Part shown: positions 35,938 through 39,231 of the stretch, in pieces
Numbering within the stretch: the first letter of the stretch is position 1
How the letters are laid out: each line of letters starts with the position of its first letter
DNA from: Okeania sp. SIO3I5
GTDB taxonomy: Bacteria > Cyanobacteriota > Cyanobacteriia > Cyanobacteriales > Microcoleaceae
Reading direction: 5' to 3'
DNA length: 39,231 nucleotides
Assembly (NCBI RefSeq): GCF_010672085.1
Contig: NZ_JAAHHT010000017.1
Location: forward strand, 160,986-200,216
Translations under genes and position numbers: made by a program
The notes under the pieces: model-generated
The model's database searches: none
The model's input: only the letters and a program-made list of their open reading frames with translations
What the model was told of the DNA's origin: nothing

Positions 35938-36782
35938 TCAATCCTGAATATCTAGAACTTGACAACTTTCTTGAACATTTAACAAACTCGGAACTATACC
36001 ATTTTCCATCTGCGCTCTAACTAGAGTAGCGGCAGTATTATTTAATTGTTGAAGGCGATGATTTTTCCTGACATACTCTAAAGTTAATGCCTGAGAATCT
36101 AACAACCAAAAATCAATCTCATATTTTTGGATAAATTTTTTCACTTCTTCTAAATTAGGACTATTGAGAAAGTAATAGAGAAATCCTAAGAATAAAGGAT
36201 AGAAAAATGCTCTGGGGGTGGCGGAGATTAATATCATGTCCGGTTGAATAGTTATAAATAACGAGGGAGGAGGGTGGGGAGTGTGGGGAGTGTGGGAAGT
36301 GTGGGAAGTGTGGGAAGATGGAACTTTTTTTATCACTAATTATCCGGACATGATATAAGTCATCTTTTAGCCACAGATTTTGATTCAAAAATAATGTGCT
36401 GAGAAATCCGGCGAGTGGCACAGGTAATATTTGGATTGCGACTCCAAAACAATAGGCAGTTGTAATTAATCCTAATATTATTGGCAGGAATTTCTTGAGT
36501 AATAAAGGTCGGATGCCGATGAGGGAAAATAGTTGATAAAAGTAGGTATATCCTTTGGGGCGACTGATTGAAAATAGTCGGCAATAATATCGTTGGGAAA
36601 AAGTTCAGGATTGAGAAATCTTGCCATCCAAAAAACATGGGAACGAGCGTCATCTTGGACGACATATTGACTGTTGAAGGCGGGAATTATTCCTAAAATT
36701 TTACAAATTATGCCTAAGATTAGGCTGAGGCAAAACCAGATTTGGTTGGAGGTAATGTGGTTATATATTTAGGTAAATTCAT
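35938..36782 (-). pseudogene. Deleted, frameshifted and MITE-interrupted paralogue of the GT-C-like membrane protein
   Basis: Minus-strand copy of the 37177-39231 gene. From 36782 it reads MNLPKYITTL..., probably the true N-terminus that is cut off in the intact copy, then shifts frame twice (one T missing near 36731; one C missing near 36559). A 124-bp family-1 element lies at 36232-36355. At about 36162 it jumps from sequence equal to 38748 directly to sequence equal to 37451, a loss of about 1.3 kb. It then ends with FIQKYEIDFWLLDSQALTLEYVRKNHRLQQLNNTA... and an early stop at 35938. Homology continues as untranslated sequence to about 35899. No functional protein is possible. Confidence 0.92.
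36232..36355. mobile_element. Family-1 miniature element, 124 bp, TAA target duplication, with empty-site proof
   Basis: Perfect 12-bp inverted ends TATCATGTCCGG (36232-36243) and CCGGACATGATA (36344-36355), flanked by TAA (36229-36231 and 36356-36358). The paralogue at about 38809-38816 reads GAGATTAAGTC without interruption, showing the pre-insertion site. The interior is a GTGTGGGAAG decamer repeat. Confidence 0.95.
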
Positions 36783-37176
36783 TTTGTGAGTGAAAATTTT
36801 TTAGATAAAAGCTTTCAAACATATCCTGATCAAATTCTCAATGTTTAATCTAAATTAACTGTTATTAGCTTATAAATTATAGACTTTTAGATTATTTCGT
36901 TCTTTTGTTGCTTGTTCCGTTTCTGTGAGCGTTAAGTTAAGTATAAATATTCTAGGCAAAAGAGCTATAAGGATATTAACTGTAAAGAGCGATCGGTAAT
37001 TTTTCTAGCTTAACAGCAGGAAAAAGTTGAACAAGGTGATTAAGGTAAGTTATGGTTAACTTATTACTCAAAAATGAAATTTTTCTAGGTATTAGTGCTT
37101 GAGGATTTGGTTTCGCTTGTTACTCAATAGAGTTTAACGAAAAATCAACCAAATTTACCTAAATTTCCCAGATGAA
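36783..37176. other. AT-rich spacer between pseudogene and its intact paralogue
   Basis: No ORF, hairpin or repeat shared with the rest of the window is visible. It probably contains the old promoter of the pseudogene (upstream of 36782 on the minus strand) and the terminator region of the intact gene. Confidence 0.45.
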
Positions 37177-39231
37177 TTATTGATCATAAGTCATACCTAA
37201 AATACATTTAGCTTCTAATAAAACTAAATGCTGAATATCTAGAACTTGACAACTTTGTTGAACATTTAACAAACTCGGAATTATGCCATTTTCCATCTGC
37301 GCTCTAACTAGAGTAGCGGCAGTATTATTTAATTGTTGAAGGCGATGATTTTTCCTGACATACTCTAAAGTTAATGCCTGATAATCTAACAACCAAAAAT
37401 CAATCTCATATTTTTGGATAAATTTTTTCACTACTTCTAAATTAGGACTATATTGGGCTTGGATTAAATCATTTGCTCGTTGTTTTATCTGAGCATAATA
37501 TCCTTGATGATAAGGCAAGGCATATTCGGAACCGACTAATATTGAACGTTTGGCAAAAGTAGGAATATTATTAGCTTCTAATGCTAAGGAAGCGACGCTG
37601 ATATCTGAGGGTTGTTCGGCTAAAAATTCATAAAGTTCGGGTGCTTTTCCTACTACATAATTAGTGACGGGAAAGTTGTTGGTTAAAGCTGGATATAAAA
37701 GGAGGAGAGTTAAGACTATATATAAGCACTGGTGCCAAATAAATTTTCTAGTTGAGAGGGGGAAAAGGGAACACTTAACTGGGAACAGGAAGTCTAGAGG
37801 ATGTTTAATTAATTTTGGATATGAACTTAATATAGTTTCGGTTTTTTTGATTGGTTTTCTTTGGGAGGGATAGTTGAGTAGATGGAATTTTTGCCTGAAA
37901 AAATCAATTATTAAAGTAAAGGCTATTCCACCAGCTAATGCCATGATAATTCTGAGACTATGTTGACTGTAACGACTCGGATGATGTAGTCGAAATAATA
38001 ATAAGTGGGCGGCTAAAAATACTCCGGTTGATGCTAAGGCTAATTCTGGTAAAAGGATTATTTTGTTAGTGATTTTTTTGGCTAGGGGAAAGTATTTATA
38101 GTAGTTCTTTAATCTATAAGATAGAGTTTTATATCCCCCCCCCGCTCCCCTTTGTAAGGGGGGAGCCTCCAAAGTCCCCCTTTCTAAGGCAGATTGAGGG
38201 GGATCGTAAATTTGCCTCATAATTGTGGGAATTCCTATTTTAAATCCCCCCCCCGCCCTCCTTAGAAAGGGGGGAGCCTCCAAAGTCCCCCTTTCTAAGG
38301 GGGATTTAGGGGGATTGTAAATGTACCTCATAATATTGGGAATTGCTATATAGCTCCATAAAATGAATAATAATAATCCTGCCCAAACTTGGGGAGGAAG
38401 GAAAAATTGAGATAACCATTCTGGAGGAATAATGCCAGAGCGATCGCCTGTTAACCAAAAGTCAAAACTATTATCTGAAAAGAAGGATGCTCTACCTCCA
38501 GGATAAAATTCTGGTAATTTTTTGGCTTGAGTTAATGTAATTATCGGACTATATTTGGAGGTATTTAAGGCGTAGGGTAGAAGTACAAAAAATGCTGTGG
38601 TTAAGCCAATGGTTAAAATGGTAAATTTTTGCTGGTTTCGGAAGTAGAGAAAATCTAAGATTAAGAGGGCAGCACATAGCAAAACTCCTTGGGGATAAAA
38701 TAATCCGAGAAGAGAGATTGTTATTGCTATTCCTAGCCAATAATTTCTGAGGAAGTAATAGAGAAATGCTAAGAATAAAGGATAGAAAAATGCTCTGGGG
38801 GTAGCAGAGATTAAGTCATCTTTTAGCCAGAGATTTTGATTCAAAAATAATGTGCTGAGAAATCCGGTGAGTGGCACGGGTAATATTTGGATAGCGACTC
38901 CAAAACAATAGGTAGTTGTGATTAATCCTAATATTATTGGCAGGAATTTATTGAGCAATAAAGGTGGGATGCCGATTAGGGAAAATAGTTGATAAAAGTA
39001 GGTATATCCTTTCGGGGCGACTGATTGAAAATAGTCGGCAATAATATCGTTGGGAAAAAGTTCGGGATTGAGAAATCTTGCCATCCAAAAAACATGGGAG
39101 CGAGCGTCATCTTGAACAACATATTGATGGCTAAAAGCAGGAATTATGCCTAAAATTCCACAAATTATGGCTAGGGTTAGGCTGAGGCAAAACCAGAATT
39201 TGGTTATGGTTAATGTGGTTAAAAATTTCGA
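37177..39231 (-). CDS. Large GT-C-like integral membrane protein (N-terminus outside window)
   Basis: At least 684 residues: the frame stays open from 39084 to the window edge, reading ...FWFCLSLTLAIICGILGIIPAFSHQYVVQDDARSHVFWMARFL before MARFLNPELFPNDIIADYF, so Met at 39084 is internal. A first membrane helix followed by an acidic QDDARSH loop and then about ten more helices is the layout of GT-C glycosyltransferases (PMT/ArnT-like), which transfer sugars from polyprenyl-phosphate donors outside the membrane. Specificity is unknown. The C-terminal ~170 residues are soluble (YAQIKQRANDLIQAQ, FWLLDYQALTLEYVRKNHRL). A 37-residue block (IMRYIYNPPKSPLERGTLEAPP) is duplicated in tandem where a C-rich repeat has inserted in frame. 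Its decayed paralogue lies at 35938-36782 and suggests the start MNLPKYITTL. Confidence 0.8.
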   Translation of the reverse strand, partial: SKFLTTLTITKFWFCLSLTLAIICGILGIIPAFSHQYVVQDDARSHVFWMARFLNPELFPNDIIADYFQSVAPKGYTYFYQLFSLIGIPPLLLNKFLPIILGLITTTYCFGVAIQILPVPLTGFLSTLFLNQNLWLKDDLISATPRAFFYPLFLAFLYYFLRNYWLGIAITISLLGLFYPQGVLLCAALLILDFLYFRNQQKFTILTIGLTTAFFVLLPYALNTSKYSPIITLTQAKKLPEFYPGGRASFFSDNSFDFWLTGDRSGIIPPEWLSQFFLPPQVWAGLLLFILWSYIAIPNIMRYIYNPPKSPLERGTLEAPPFLRRAGGGFKIGIPTIMRQIYDPPQSALERGTLEAPPLQRGAGGGYKTLSYRLKNYYKYFPLAKKITNKIILLPELALASTGVFLAAHLLLFRLHHPSRYSQHSLRIIMALAGGIAFTLIIDFFRQKFHLLNYPSQRKPIKKTETILSSYPKLIKHPLDFLFPVKCSLFPLSTRKFIWHQCLYIVLTLLLLYPALTNNFPVTNYVVGKAPELYEFLAEQPSDISVASLALEANNIPTFAKRSILVGSEYALPYHQGYYAQIKQRANDLIQAQYSPNLEVVKKFIQKYEIDFWLLDYQALTLEYVRKNHRLQQLNNTAATLVRAQMENGIIPSLLNVQQSCQVLDIQHLVLLEAKCILGMTYDQ
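38126..38315. repeat. C-rich palindromic repeat inserted in frame in a coding sequence
   Basis: Two units 111 bp apart (GCCTCCAAAGT at 38165 and 38276), each with a C10-like run, AAGGGGGGAGCCTCC, GTCCCCCTTTCTAAGG and GGGGGAT. Same family as 10880-11100. The 111-bp period equals 37 codons, so both units keep the reading frame, encoding PLERGTLEAPP-type peptides. Confidence 0.9.

Noticed and set aside
37177-39084. Membrane protein starting at ATG 39084
   Set aside because: The frame is open to the window edge with homologous hydrophobic sequence upstream, and the paralogue shows about 60 more N-terminal codons.

Overview
The window looks like a chromosomal segment of a low-GC, filamentous, non-heterocystous marine-type cyanobacterium of the Trichodesmium/Okeania kind. 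The reasons are: many HIP1 octamers (GCGATCGC); an isoleucyl-tRNA synthetase carrying the cyanobacteria-specific CAAD membrane domain; a chloroplast-like group II intron interrupting a host gene; Uma2 and palindrome debris; and very low coding density. Species assignment is inference; no rRNA or tRNA gene was seen.

Layout. 1-781: tandem 230-bp repeats. 780-1804: two small membrane-protein genes (minus strand, ATGA overlap). 1943-2513: ~100-bp repeats. 2627-3643: orphan glycine-betaine-type binding lipoprotein (ProX-like). 3874-4791: NYN-domain putative RNase. 5081-5431: C-terminal relic of serC. 5683-6660: EamA transporter. 7006-7683: PIN toxin fused to an antitoxin-like tail. 7813-8676: D12-class adenine methylase. 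9246-10454: RTX calcium-binding repeat protein. 11159-14611: ileS with CAAD insert. 16047-16895: CYTH-like protein. 17219-18403: a nuclease-like gene broken by repeats, preceded by a 235-bp tandem array. 19651-23336: UbiH/COQ6-type FAD monooxygenase split by a complete group II intron (19732-22103) encoding an RT-maturase-HNH protein. 23764-25836 and 27013-29835: two sensor kinases. 30080-30692: small gene, divergent promoters and a candidate structured RNA. 31251-33347: glycogen debranching-type glucosidase. 34553-35119: HTH DNA-binding protein. 35232-36782: two pseudogenes. 37177-39231: a large GT-C-like membrane protein whose N-terminus lies beyond the right edge and whose decayed paralogue is the 35938-36782 pseudogene.

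The most striking theme is non-autonomous mobile DNA. Two miniature inverted-repeat families can be delimited to the base. Family 1 has a 12-bp TIR of the type TATCAAATCCGG and a 3-bp TNA target duplication (five copies: 141, 148, 359, 846 and 124 bp). Family 2 has the TIR CAGGACTTACGCA and a 5-bp duplication (three copies). One family-1 insertion is proven by comparison with the uninterrupted paralogue in the same window. A third family, of ~28-nt GTAG...CTAC palindromes, changes its stem sequence while keeping pairing, and sits inside two family-2 elements. No CRISPR array or prophage was seen. The neighbouring genes do not form one pathway: they are mostly single-gene units separated by repeat-rich spacers, so little can be inferred from operon context.
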